A DNA stretch of 64,000 nucleotides from contig NZ_JAJIWP010000001.1 of assembly GCF_020880975.1 (NCBI RefSeq), positions 62,001-126,000 on the forward strand, given 5' to 3'. The notes beneath the pieces were generated by a model. The model did not search any database. It was not told where the DNA came from and saw nothing but the letters and a program-made list of their open reading frames with translations. Numbering within the stretch: the first letter of the stretch is position 1; each line of letters begins with the position of its first letter. The translations under genes and the position numbers were made by a program. The DNA comes from Mucilaginibacter sp. UR6-1. GTDB lineage: Bacteria; Bacteroidota; Bacteroidia; Sphingobacteriales; Sphingobacteriaceae. Shown here piece by piece: positions 16,321 through 24,764 of this stretch.

Positions 16321-16360
16321 GCTATTAACTTCTGTTCCCCCTTTAGGGGGTTAGGGGGCC
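16246..16360. mobile_element. GC-rich inverted-repeat element between hisB and hisH (non-autonomous copy)
   Basis: Ends: 16246-16271 (CCCCCCACCCCCTGAAGG, then GGGAGC) and 16334-16360 (reverse complement of GGCCCCCTAACCCCCTAA, then AGGGGGAAC). About 60 bases of interior encode the first residues of HisH. One base separates it from the hisB stop codon, and its other edge replaces the hisH start codon. Confidence 0.75.
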
Positions 16361-16361
16361 A

Positions 16362-17507
16362 CTACAGTACTCCCTTAGTGCTTGGTAAAACCATCTTGTC
16401 TACATCGCGTTTTACGGCCATTTTTATGGCTTTGGCAAAGGCCTTAAATATAGCTTCAATTTTGTGATGCTCGTTTACACCCTCAGCCTTTATATTCAGG
16501 TTGCACTTAGCGGCATCGCTGAACGATTTAAAGAAATGATAGAACATTTCGGTAGGTACATCGCCTACCTTTTCACGTTTAAAATCGGCATCCCAAACTA
16601 TCCAGTTACGGCCACCAAAGTCAATAGCTGCCTGCGCCAGGCAGTCATCCATCGGGAGGCAAAAACCATAACGCTCAATTCCTTTTTTATTGCCTAAAGC
16701 CTCAGCAAAAACCTCGCCGAGGGCAATGCCGGTATCCTCAACGGTGTGGTGCTCGTCAATATGCAGGTCGCCTTTGGCTACTACTTCCAGGTCAACACTG
16801 CCGTGGCGGCCAATCTGATCAAGCATGTGGTCAAAAAAATGCAGACCTGTTGAGATCTTGCCTTCGCCTGTACCATCAAGGTTTAGCTTGATGTAGATGT
16901 CGGTTTCCTTAGTGGTGCGGCGGTGTTCAACCACGCGCTGGCCCAGTTTCAGGTATTCGTAAATGTCTTTCCAATCGGTGCTTTCAATAGCGATGCTTTC
17001 CTTAATGCTTTCCGGCCATTTATCGGTATCAAACTCGGTGCCGCCAAGGTTGGAGTCATTATTTAACCAGATGGCTTTAGCGCCCAAGTTTTTAGCCAAT
17101 AACACATCATTCTTACGGTCGCCAATAACGAATGATCCTTGCAGATCGTACTCATCGGTATTCAGGTATTGCGTAAGTAAAGCGGTGCCGGGCTTGCGCG
17201 TAGGGGCATTATCGCGGGCGAAGGTACGATCGATAAATATGGCATCGAAAGTTACGCCTTCGTTCTCAAACGTTTTTAAAATGAAATCGTGTACCGGGTA
17301 AAAGTTAGCCTCGGGGTGTGATGATGTACCCAGGCCATCCTGGTTGGTAACCATCACCAGCTCAAAACCGAGTTGAGCAATCTTAGGTAGCCACTGTAGC
17401 GCGCCGGGGTAAAACTCCAGCTTGGCAAACGAGTCGATCTGTTCGTCGGCAGGCTCCTTGATCAGCGTGCCGTCGCGGTCAATAAAAAGTACTTTTTTCA
17501 GGCTCAT
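16362..17507 (-). CDS. hisB: bifunctional histidinol-phosphatase / imidazoleglycerol-phosphate dehydratase
   Basis: 381 residues. N-terminal HAD phosphatase with IDRDGTL (Asp10, Asp12) and the [15 protein letters not shown] [11 protein letters not shown]-terminal IGPD domain from about residue 189 with [19 protein letters not shown] and [11 protein letters not shown] manganese-binding histidines, ending TKGVL as usual. Carries out steps 6 and 8 of the pathway. Overlaps hisC by four bases (ATGA). The metal loop CxHxxxC of E. coli HisB-N was not seen in the HAD domain. Confidence 0.96.
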   Translation of the reverse strand: MSLKKVLFIDRDGTLIKEPADEQIDSFAKLEFYPGALQWLPKIAQLGFELVMVTNQDGLGTSSHPEANFYPVHDFILKTFENEGVTFDAIFIDRTFARDNAPTRKPGTALLTQYLNTDEYDLQGSFVIGDRKNDVLLAKNLGAKAIWLNNDSNLGGTEFDTDKWPESIKESIAIESTDWKDIYEYLKLGQRVVEHRRTTKETDIYIKLNLDGTGEGKISTGLHFFDHMLDQIGRHGSVDLEVVAKGDLHIDEHHTVEDTGIALGEVFAEALGNKKGIERYGFCLPMDDCLAQAAIDFGGRNWIVWDADFKREKVGDVPTEMFYHFFKSFSDAAKCNLNIKAEGVNEHHKIEAIFKAFAKAIKMAVKRDVDKMVLPSTKGVL

Positions 17508-18550
17508 TTATAATTCTGTAAAGCGTTGATCAATGTTTCATTTTCGGCAGGGGTGCCGATGGTGATGCGCAGGCAACCTTCGCAAAGCTCCACTTTTGAG
17601 CGGTCGCGGATGATGATGCCCTGCTGCACCAGGTAGTTGTAAATCTCCCTTGCACCGGTGGTTTTAATCAGGATAAAGTTGGCATCGGATGGGTAAATAT
17701 CCAATACAAAATCAAATGATTTTAGTTGAAGTACAAGTTTATCTCTTTGGTTTAAAGTTTCTTTAATCCAGTTATTTACGATGTCAATATTGCTTAACGC
17801 CTCAAGCGCTAACTGTTGCGATGCCTCGTTGATGTTATAAGGTGGCTTTACCTTGTTCATCACCTCTATGATCTCTTCGCTGGCAAAGGCCATACCCACA
17901 CGCAGCCCGGCTAAGCCCCACGCTTTTGACAGGGTTTGTAATACCACAAGGTTGGCATATTCCGTCAATTCCTGTATAAAGGTTTTTTGGCGACTAAAAT
18001 TGATATAAGCTTCATCAACCACTACTAAACCACTAAAGTTGGCCAGCAATGTCTCCACATCTTCACGGTTAATAGAGTTGCCGGTGGGGTTGTTGGGTGA
18101 GCAAATGAATATCATTTTGGTATGCTCGTCAATCGCTTCGGCAATACCTTCAAGGTTGAGCTGGTAATCCTCGGTAAGCAATACCTTGCGGGTTTCCACA
18201 TCATTAATGTTGGCCGATACCTCATACATACCATAAGTAGGCGGCACCAGTATTACGTTATCAACTCTCGGGTTACAAAAGCTGCGGAACAGTACGTCGA
18301 TAGCCTCATCACTGCCATTGCCTAAAAATATATTGCGCGGCGGTACGCCTTTTATCTCGCTCAGGCGCTTTTTAACTTTGTATTGCAATGGGTCAGGATA
18401 ACGGTTATAAGCGGTATCCAGCGGGGAGCCAAAAGCGTTTTCGTTGGCATCCAGATACACGCTGGCCTCTCCCTTAAATTCATCTCTCGCGGAGGAGTAA
18501 GGAACCAGCTTTTTTATGTTAGGACGAAGTATTTTATTTATGTCGAACAT
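17504..18550 (-). CDS. hisC: histidinol-phosphate aminotransferase
   Basis: 348 residues; PLP-dependent fold type [12 protein letters not shown] substrate region, [17 protein letters not shown], and the Schiff-base lysine Lys209 in [12 protein letters not shown]. Converts imidazole acetol phosphate to histidinol phosphate with glutamate. Starts two bases after the stop of an unrelated lipoprotein gene and overlaps hisB by four bases. Confidence 0.97.
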   Translation of the reverse strand: MFDINKILRPNIKKLVPYSSARDEFKGEASVYLDANENAFGSPLDTAYNRYPDPLQYKVKKRLSEIKGVPPRNIFLGNGSDEAIDVLFRSFCNPRVDNVILVPPTYGMYEVSANINDVETRKVLLTEDYQLNLEGIAEAIDEHTKMIFICSPNNPTGNSINREDVETLLANFSGLVVVDEAYINFSRQKTFIQELTEYANLVVLQTLSKAWGLAGLRVGMAFASEEIIEVMNKVKPPYNINEASQQLALEALSNIDIVNNWIKETLNQRDKLVLQLKSFDFVLDIYPSDANFILIKTTGAREIYNYLVQQGIIIRDRSKVELCEGCLRITIGTPAENETLINALQNYK

Positions 18551-18552
18551 GG

Positions 18553-19305
18553 TTATTTAAGAGTTAAATCGGGAGAAAACTTATATCTCTTTCCTTTAAA
18601 TTGAAAAATTACTTGGCCATTATATGATTGAGGTGATTCAAAATATCCTCCATCATCAGTTTCAATTAAATCATTAAATAAATAATGGCTCGTTGTTTTA
18701 AGTATCAGAGGGTCAAACATCGCGGCGAAAACACGATTGTTAGTGCCTGCTTCTGATACTTTCCAATAATAGATCTTTTGATTAATGATTGCCGGATTCG
18801 CAAACCAGCCAAAGTCTTCAGCTTTGTTGTTGAGGCTGATCTTATTCCCTTTATTTAAAATAATAAAATCACCTATGTTAGCGAATATTGATTTTTTATA
18901 ATGGTTATTACCAACCATTCCATCTTCGTTTTCTTTGTTGGTTAGAATACTTTTGCCATCAATTACCAAATACAAATAAACGTCATTTGAGATTTTTTGT
19001 ATTCCGTATTGCTGATCAATGGTGTCCAATAGCTTATTGTCTTTCTTTACAACAGCATATGTGCCTTCTCCCAAGCCAAAATCAAAATAGCCAGTATCTG
19101 TAATTATGAAATCATTTATCACCGTGTAAGGCTTAAAAGCGGTATCCTTAGATATAGCTTTTTTACTTGTATCTATTTTTGGAAGCACAGGTGCGGTATC
19201 AAACAGTAAGCTATCCGATTGTGCACTTGTTTGCTTGCCTTTGCAAGCGGCAAACAATATCAGGCTCAAAATATAGATAATGTGTTTATTCATTCTATTT
19301 TTCAT
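18553..19305 (-). CDS. predicted DKNYY-like lipoprotein inserted in the his operon
   Basis: 250 residues (an internal ATG at 19293 is an alternative start). Signal peptide with lipobox LFAACKG, cysteine at about residue 21. The mature part is beta-rich with repeating aromatic/aspartate segments (GYFDFGLGEGTYAV, YYWKVSEAG, KRYKFSPDL), reminiscent of DKNYY-type surface repeats, an assignment I hold weakly. No histidine-pathway function is visible. It sits between hisD and hisC, two bases from the hisC start, with a hairpin repeat two bases before its own start codon, and looks like a later insertion. Confidence 0.75.
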   Translation of the reverse strand: MKNRMNKHIIYILSLILFAACKGKQTSAQSDSLLFDTAPVLPKIDTSKKAISKDTAFKPYTVINDFIITDTGYFDFGLGEGTYAVVKKDNKLLDTIDQQYGIQKISNDVYLYLVIDGKSILTNKENEDGMVGNNHYKKSIFANIGDFIILNKGNKISLNNKAEDFGWFANPAIINQKIYYWKVSEAGTNNRVFAAMFDPLILKTTSHYLFNDLIETDDGGYFESPQSYNGQVIFQFKGKRYKFSPDLTLK

Positions 19306-19306
19306 C

Positions 19307-19379
19307 CCGTCATTGCAACGTACGAAGCAATCTCTTGAAGCATGTAGATCGGAGATTGCTTCGTACCTCGCAATGACGG
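19307..19379. repeat. hairpin repeat, GTCATTGCGAGG variant
   Basis: Two 28-base arms (19307-19334 and 19352-19379; CCGTCATTGC, then GTACGAAGCAATCTC) pair at 26 of 28 positions around a 17-base loop. It lies between the hisD stop (19395) and the lipoprotein start. A strong mRNA structure within the operon. Confidence 0.85.
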
Positions 19380-19394
19380 ATTGGTTTTATTTTA

Positions 19395-20693
19395 TTACTT
19401 ATCAGCATACCTCACACTCACCGCATTCGCATGCGCATGCAGACCCTCCAACTCAGCCAGTGTTTGCACAGCCGGGCCGATGTTTTGCAGGCCATCAGCC
19501 GTAATATGCTGAAAGGTTACCTTCTTAACAAAAGAATCAACTGAAACACCGGAATAGGCTTTGGCATAGCTGCTTGTGGGTAGCGTATGGTTAGTGCCTG
19601 ATGCGTAGTCGCCCGCGCTTTCGGGTGTCAGGTTGCCTAAGAATACCGAACCGGCATTGATGATGCTACCCGTTATCGCCTGCCATTTTTCAGTAGCTAA
19701 AATGAGGTGTTCCGGCGCATACTGGTTGCTAAAGGTCATGGCTTCACTAAGGCTGCCTGTTACTACGATGTAGGATTGGTCAATCGCCTGGCGGGCTATT
19801 TCTGCTCGTGGCAATATGGCTAACTGTTTCTCCACTTCGTTAGATGCCGCCGCGGCTGTTTCATAAGAGGTGCAAACTAATATCGCCTGGCTATCTATAC
19901 CATGCTCAGCCTGCGCCAAAAGGTCGGCGGCAATGAATTTGGGGTTGGCTGTTTCATCCGCAATCACCAAAACCTCTGATGGGCCCGCAGGCATATCAAT
20001 CGCCGTAGTGGTGGTTGATTGTATGATGGTTTTCGCCTTGGTAACAAATTGATTTCCTGGGCCGAATATCTTATCAACTTTAGTAATACTTTCGGTTCCG
20101 TAAGCCATTGCCGCAATGGCTTGTGAGCCACCTGCCAAGAATATCCTGTCAATATTCAGCATCAAAGCCACATAAGCGATGAAGGCATTTACCTTGCCAT
20201 TTTTTTGCGGCGGCGAGCATACGATGAGTTCATGGCAACCGGCAATTTTAGCGGGTATACCCAGCATCAAAAAGGTACTTGGTAAAACGGCAGATCCACC
20301 TGGGATATATAGGCCAACTTTCTCGATCGGCCGCAACTCGCGCCAGCAGGTAACGCCGGGCATGGTTTCCACCTTATCCTCAGTTTTTAATTGTGACTGA
20401 TGAAACCTGTAGATGTTTTGGTATGCAATATCCAATGCGGCTTTTTGCTCAGGCAATACGGTGGCGGCTATTTCCTCCAACTCATGCTTGTCGAGGTAGA
20501 GCTTTTCAAGCGTTACTTTATCAAAGCGGTCGGCGTAATCAAACAGAGCGCGGTCGCCATGCTGTTGTACGTTGCTGATCACCTCTTCAACAATGGCACG
20601 GATCTCGTTTGCCGGGTCAATATTGCGTTGTACCAGCCTGGCTATATCCTGTTTTGTTAGTTCTGAATAGTTGTATGTTTTCATAAACCTCAT
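19395..20693 (-). CDS. hisD: histidinol dehydrogenase
   Basis: 432 residues from 20693, or 429 from the ATG at 20684 (MKTYNYSEL), the more typical start. Zinc and catalytic motifs are present: GPSEVLVIADE, LLAQAEHGIDSQAI, and YAPEHL near the C-terminus with the DYASGTNHTLPT signature. Oxidises histidinol to histidine with two NAD+. The upstream ATG at 20693 touches the edge of a GC-rich repeat element. Confidence 0.97.
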   Translation of the reverse strand: MRFMKTYNYSELTKQDIARLVQRNIDPANEIRAIVEEVISNVQQHGDRALFDYADRFDKVTLEKLYLDKHELEEIAATVLPEQKAALDIAYQNIYRFHQSQLKTEDKVETMPGVTCWRELRPIEKVGLYIPGGSAVLPSTFLMLGIPAKIAGCHELIVCSPPQKNGKVNAFIAYVALMLNIDRIFLAGGSQAIAAMAYGTESITKVDKIFGPGNQFVTKAKTIIQSTTTTAIDMPAGPSEVLVIADETANPKFIAADLLAQAEHGIDSQAILVCTSYETAAAASNEVEKQLAILPRAEIARQAIDQSYIVVTGSLSEAMTFSNQYAPEHLILATEKWQAITGSIINAGSVFLGNLTPESAGDYASGTNHTLPTSSYAKAYSGVSVDSFVKKVTFQHITADGLQNIGPAVQTLAELEGLHAHANAVSVRYADK

Positions 20694-20776
20694 TCCCCCA
20701 AACCCCCTGAAGGGGTGTTACGTCCTGAATTTAATATGCGCATTGCTCCGGGTTCCCCTTTAGGGGCGGAGGGGCT
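20694..20776. mobile_element. GC-rich inverted-repeat element between hisG and hisD (minimal copy)
   Basis: Ends 20694-20715 (TCCCCCAAACCCCCTGAAGG, then GG) and 20753-20775 (reverse complement of GCCCCTCCGCCCCTAAAGG, then GGAA). The 37-base interior is non-coding. It occupies nearly the whole hisG-hisD gap (20694-20780). Confidence 0.7.
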
Positions 20777-20780
20777 GGCA

Positions 20781-21632
20781 TTAAATTATTATCTTCTCTA
20801 TCGGCAATACCACAATGCCCTGGGCACCGGCCTGTTTAAGCTGGCTTATACGGTCCCAAAAATCACGCTCGGGTATTACGGTGTGTACGGCCACCCAGTC
20901 GCTTTCGGCAAGTGCCACTACCGATGGGCTTTTTACACCCGGTAATAACGCTGTAATGGCATCCAGGTTTGCTTTCGGCGCGTTCAGTACCACGTATTTG
21001 GTTTCTTTAGCACGCAATACTGATTGTACACGCTGGATAAGTTCCTGGATCAGGTCGCTGTTTTCTTCGCCTTTACGTCCAATCAACACCGCCTCGCTGC
21101 TCATTACATCGGCAAAAGGCATTAGTCCGTTACTTTTTAACGTACCGCCGGTTGATACCAGGTCGCAAATGGCATCACTTAAACCTAAGCCCGGAGATAT
21201 TTCAACCGAACCTGATATGGTGCGAATGTCAGCCTCAATATTATTGTTTTGCAGGTATTTATTAAGAATGACAGGGTAGGTGGTGGCGATGGCTTTGCCA
21301 TTTAACGCGGCCAGGCTGCCTATGTCGCTATTGTTTGGGATAGCTATTTTAAGTGAGCATTTGCCAAAGCCAAGGCGTTGCAGATAAGCTACCTCAACCT
21401 CAGTTTCTTCAATCACGTTTTCGCCAACTATGCCCAGGTCTGCAATGCCATCCTGTACGTATTCGGGTATATCATCATCACGCAAAAAAAGTATCTCAAG
21501 CGGAAAATTTGATACCGGTGATATTAATGAGCTTTTATAATTCTCAAAGTTAAGGCCGCAGTTTTTAAGCAGCTCAACAGACTTTTCATTTAGCCGACCC
21601 GATTTTTGGATCGCTATTTTTAGTGTTTTCAC
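20781..21632 (-). CDS. hisG: ATP phosphoribosyltransferase (long form)
   Basis: 283 residues from a GTG codon (21630-21632), encoding KTLKIAIQKSGRLNE. Long HisG form: two periplasmic-binding-like lobes, the phosphoribosyl-binding region ATTYPVI / GSVEISPGLGLSDAI, and a C-terminal ACT-like regulatory domain (ERDFWDRISQL...IVVLPIEKI) for histidine feedback inhibition, so HisZ is not needed. First committed step. Preceded by a histidine-rich leader ORF. Confidence 0.96.
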   Translation of the reverse strand: MKTLKIAIQKSGRLNEKSVELLKNCGLNFENYKSSLISPVSNFPLEILFLRDDDIPEYVQDGIADLGIVGENVIEETEVEVAYLQRLGFGKCSLKIAIPNNSDIGSLAALNGKAIATTYPVILNKYLQNNNIEADIRTISGSVEISPGLGLSDAICDLVSTGGTLKSNGLMPFADVMSSEAVLIGRKGEENSDLIQELIQRVQSVLRAKETKYVVLNAPKANLDAITALLPGVKSPSVVALAESDWVAVHTVIPERDFWDRISQLKQAGAQGIVVLPIEKIII

Positions 21633-21693
21633 AAAATAAAATTAAGGGTAAATAAATAAACGGGGGTGCTGTTATTTCACGTAGAAACATACA

Positions 21694-21756
21694 TTATCTA
21701 ATATCGCCATGGTGGCGATGGTGCAGATGCAGATGATGTAGTTTGTAACCGTTCAT
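21694..21756 (-). CDS. hisL: histidine operon leader peptide
   Basis: A 20-codon frame, ATG at 21756 and TAA at 21694-21696, encoding MNGYKLHHLHLHHRHH followed by GDIR. Seven of 20 residues are histidine, clustered at positions 7-16. It lies between a good promoter and hisG, 61 bases before the hisG GTG. Such a peptide senses charged tRNA-His by ribosome stalling. A stem ATCGCC/GGCGAT (21703-21719) lies within the coding part. No clear U-tract terminator was found between 21633 and 21693, so control may act on translation or by another fold. Confidence 0.85.
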   Translation of the reverse strand: MNGYKLHHLHLHHRHHGDIR

Positions 21757-21795
21757 TTTTTAATATATAGTAGTACTATAGATTTTGAAGTGCTG

Positions 21796-21826
21796 CAAAT
21801 ATATACAGTAGATCATAAAATCAAAA
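21796..21826 (-). promoter_or_regulatory. his operon promoter
   Basis: On the minus strand: TTTTG (21826-21822), an 18-base spacer, then TATATTTG (21803-21796), a full match to the Bacteroidota TTTG/TAnnTTTG promoter. It lies about 40 bases before the leader ATG. Confidence 0.75.
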
Positions 21827-21853
21827 TTATATGTGAATTTTTATGAAAATGAA

Positions 21854-21881
21854 AAAGCCCTTTCGGTTGAGAAAGGGCTTT
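21854..21881 (-). terminator. intrinsic terminator after the lipoprotein array
   Basis: 11-bp perfect stem AAAGCCCTTTC/GAAAGGGCTTT with a 6-base loop, followed on the minus strand by a T-rich run. It lies 20 bases past the stop at 21901 and separates the array from the his promoter. Confidence 0.9.
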
Positions 21882-21900
21882 GATTAAAAAGTATTGTTAC

Positions 21901-22872
21901 TCAAAATTCCTTTTCTATAACATCACTACTCCAGGTGGGATCGATGTTGATATTGGTATTATTATTTGATGTTCCATTACCACCAAAAAGATTACCTGTT
22001 AATGTAACTATCTTGTTGGGTTTAAATGTAATGTCTGACAATTTACTTGAGATTAGATGGCTATCGCCATCATAAGCACTTAGTTGTACTGTGTATTTGA
22101 TAACAGGATCAGCAACAAATACTGCGGAGAATTTAACATTTGTTTTACCTTTAACAGAATCAGGAAATGCAAATCCTTTAGAATAATAAATGCCATAGCT
22201 GCTATTGTTATTCGGGAATCGCGAATAAACCGGTTTTCCGGTTGAAATACTAATAGCGTCGGGTAGAGGTTTGTTAAATGTAAATCCCAAACTTTCAGCC
22301 TTTTGAGGTATCGCATCCTTTATCACAATTTCAAGTTGCGAAGAAATCCTGTCAAGGCTAACCGTTTGTGAAATGTCGCTATCTGCAATAGTTATAGTTG
22401 TGCGCTTATAGTAACTTTCGGGCAAAAGTGATGATGTATTAACGTTTACTCTTCTAAAATAACAGTAATTGTTGCTAAAACTTAAATCATATGGGCTTTC
22501 TAATAAAAATGATCTTCCAGTATTTTGATAATCTATCATTCCTACAAATATCACAGTATATGTGCCCCCGGGTAATGATTCAGTAAAAGAGTTATTAGGC
22601 GTACCCCAGCCTGATGATCGGTTAGCTTTTAATCTGCCTTTATCATCATATATCAACAATTGAAGATACCGGGATTCATAGGCAGGTGTATTTACTTCAC
22701 TGCTTTTAATACTGTTCGTTTTTATATCAGTAATTTCTGTTGTAAATCCACTTACAGTAAACGTTATTTTATGCAATTCGTCCGAACAGGAACTATGCTG
22801 TTCACTGTTTTTTTTGCATGAGCCAAATGCTACACACAAAACCAATAATATATTTAATATATTTTTTTTCAT
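21901..22872 (-). CDS. fimbrillin/Mfa2-like surface lipoprotein, type A copy 1
   Basis: 323 residues. Signal peptide with lipobox AFGSCKK (Cys19), then KITFTVSGFTTEITD, a GGTYTVIFVG segment, LDRISSQLEIVIKDAIP, and the ending DPTWSSDVIEKEF. The pattern of an early beta-sandwich followed by R-x-x-x-Q-L-x-I-x-I-x-D-x-x-P resembles FimB/Mfa2 or related fimbrillin-anchor proteins of Bacteroidota; this is inference. It is paralogous to the gene at 23808-24752. Last gene of the B-A-B-A operon. Confidence 0.7.
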   Translation of the reverse strand: MKKNILNILLVLCVAFGSCKKNSEQHSSCSDELHKITFTVSGFTTEITDIKTNSIKSSEVNTPAYESRYLQLLIYDDKGRLKANRSSGWGTPNNSFTESLPGGTYTVIFVGMIDYQNTGRSFLLESPYDLSFSNNYCYFRRVNVNTSSLLPESYYKRTTITIADSDISQTVSLDRISSQLEIVIKDAIPQKAESLGFTFNKPLPDAISISTGKPVYSRFPNNNSSYGIYYSKGFAFPDSVKGKTNVKFSAVFVADPVIKYTVQLSAYDGDSHLISSKLSDITFKPNKIVTLTGNLFGGNGTSNNNTNINIDPTWSSDVIEKEF

Positions 22873-22898
22873 TTGATGTTGAATTGAAACATTTAATA

Positions 22899-23798
22899 TT
22901 AAAACTGAACAACTTCTTTATCCGGGTCCCAGGCCTCGTTAAAGGTTGCGTTAAATGATCCTTTCGCATCTGTAAATAACCTACCTGATAGTATTGTTCT
23001 TTTGTTAGGCAAGCAATTTATATTGGGTACTGTAATGTTGGCAAGTAAGCCGCCGGTTTTTGAGGTACAAACAATTTTTACAGTGAACGTTTTTGTAGTA
23101 TTCATTACGTTTGTGGCTATAGTGAAATTCTGTTTTCCAATTAAGGAGTCTACAAACGTTGCTGATCGTTCAGTTTCAAATGACGGAGAAACCACAACCC
23201 CTGTTTTTAAATTCAATGAATAATCAGGCGAAACAGTAATATTAATAGATTTAGCTTCCGGTGGTATAGAATCTAATACCTTTACCTGAAGTTGTCCTAC
23301 TATTCGTTCTAAATTTATGTTTTGCTGTTCAGCAGGAGTAGATGAAGATACAGTGAGATTGAACTTTTTGTAAAAAATATCACGCCCAAATGCCCGCAAA
23401 ATGTAGTTGCCTACAGGCGGAGAACCCCAAGCGCCCCATACAACCACAGTATACTCGCCTGTAGTAAAAGTGTCATTTATAATGCCAAAATTAGGATCAT
23501 CATAATCTTGCAGGATAGTGGTTATTATATTGCCATTATTATCTAAAACGTAATATGCCAGTTGGCTTATTGTTGTTTTTAAATCGGTTGATTGTGCAGT
23601 AAGTGATTTATTAGTTTCATTTTTAACGCCTGATACAGTTTTTGAATTTGCATCAATACCTACATTAAAGTTTACTGTGTAAACTTTGCCGGTAGTATCC
23701 GGCTCCTCCGGATCGGGTTTACCCGGGCTCTTACCATCCTTTTTACAGGCCGCGAAAAGCAGGAAGAGCAAGGGGAAAATTAAATAAATTTTTCTCAT
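22899..23798 (-). CDS. fimbrillin/Mfa2-like surface lipoprotein, type B copy 1
   Basis: 299 residues. Lipobox LFAACKK (Cys18), a proline/acid linker (GKPDPEEPD), then YTVNFNVGIDANSKTVS, TTGEYTVVVWG, LERIVGQLQVKVLDSIP, and a C-terminal LSGRLFTDAKGSFNATF motif ending DPDKEVVQF. Highly similar to the copy at 24765. Probably exported and anchored in the outer membrane. Function inferred from class only. Confidence 0.7.
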   Translation of the reverse strand: MRKIYLIFPLLFLLFAACKKDGKSPGKPDPEEPDTTGKVYTVNFNVGIDANSKTVSGVKNETNKSLTAQSTDLKTTISQLAYYVLDNNGNIITTILQDYDDPNFGIINDTFTTGEYTVVVWGAWGSPPVGNYILRAFGRDIFYKKFNLTVSSSTPAEQQNINLERIVGQLQVKVLDSIPPEAKSINITVSPDYSLNLKTGVVVSPSFETERSATFVDSLIGKQNFTIATNVMNTTKTFTVKIVCTSKTGGLLANITVPNINCLPNKRTILSGRLFTDAKGSFNATFNEAWDPDKEVVQF

Positions 23799-23807
23799 AA
23801 CTAATAT

Positions 23808-24752
23808 TTAAAATGATTTATTGATCACGGTTGAACTCCAGGCGGTATCAACTTTAACATTATTGCCAGACGGGCCTGTAGCGCCACCAAATAAATTGCC
23901 ACGCACCAGCGTAATTTTGTTAGGACTGCAAACAACGCCTGTAATAATTTTTTGTGCATATAACGTACTACCTGAATAAGCTCTTATAATTACTGTATGG
24001 GTACTGTTAGGCGGTACAAGCATTTGTAGTTCAGCGGTTATGTCACTGCGCTTATTTTGTGCAATCCCGAAAGATCCGCCGCTGCCAACTACCTCATGAT
24101 ATTTCTCGGGGCTGTTGCTGAATCTATTATAGGTCGAATCAATGCCAATGTCTATACGCGTTACAGCGGTAGGTACATAGTCTTTTATGTTTACCCGTAG
24201 CCTGCTGGTAATTCGTTGCAAGGTTACGTTTTGTGTTTGATTAGTTTGCGGAATGTTAAAGCTGATTTCTTTAAAAAAAATGTCTTTCGATAACTGCATA
24301 GGGCCAAATTCAGTATCGTTTTGATAGACGTAGTAATAGTTACCATCACTTTCCAGGTCAACTATTAAATTATAGCTAAACCGGCCTTCACTATAGTAAG
24401 TCTCCTTCATGCCGGTAAATACCGCCTTGTAGTTGCCCTGCGGTAATATTACCGAAAACTGCCCGAGGTTGCCTCTGTATACTGATGTTACGCCCTTATA
24501 AACTTCTTTTTTCTGACTGTCAAAAATATTAAGGCGTATGGCATCAGTTGTGGTGTCAAGTATGTCGTTGGTTTTTAAGCCATTGGTTACTGATGATAGA
24601 TCAAAATCCGTAAATTCCTGCGAGAAGCCTGTAGCATTAAATTTCACCTCGTATTTTTTACCGTCGTTGGGCGTGTTTTCGGGAGCTTTATCTTTTTTGC
24701 ACGCTGTAAATATTAGGCATGCAAGTATGGTTATCGTAAATATTTTTTTCAT
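23808..24752 (-). CDS. fimbrillin/Mfa2-like surface lipoprotein, type A copy 2
   Basis: 314 residues. Lipobox IFTACKK (Cys18), EVKFNATGFSQEFTDFDLS, PQGNYKAVFTGM, LQRITSRLRVNIKDYVP, RGNLFGGATG and the ending DTAWSSTVINKSF, matching the type A ending of the gene at 21901. It lies nine bases before the next gene downstream and 12 bases after the upstream one, so all four genes form one transcript. Confidence 0.7.
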   Translation of the reverse strand: MKKIFTITILACLIFTACKKDKAPENTPNDGKKYEVKFNATGFSQEFTDFDLSSVTNGLKTNDILDTTTDAIRLNIFDSQKKEVYKGVTSVYRGNLGQFSVILPQGNYKAVFTGMKETYYSEGRFSYNLIVDLESDGNYYYVYQNDTEFGPMQLSKDIFFKEISFNIPQTNQTQNVTLQRITSRLRVNIKDYVPTAVTRIDIGIDSTYNRFSNSPEKYHEVVGSGGSFGIAQNKRSDITAELQMLVPPNSTHTVIIRAYSGSTLYAQKIITGVVCSPNKITLVRGNLFGGATGPSGNNVKVDTAWSSTVINKSF

Positions 24753-24764
24753 AAGATGGCTGTG

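Noticed and set aside
21633-21693. classical his attenuator terminator
   Set aside because: No GC stem followed by a T run was found; leader control may use another structure.
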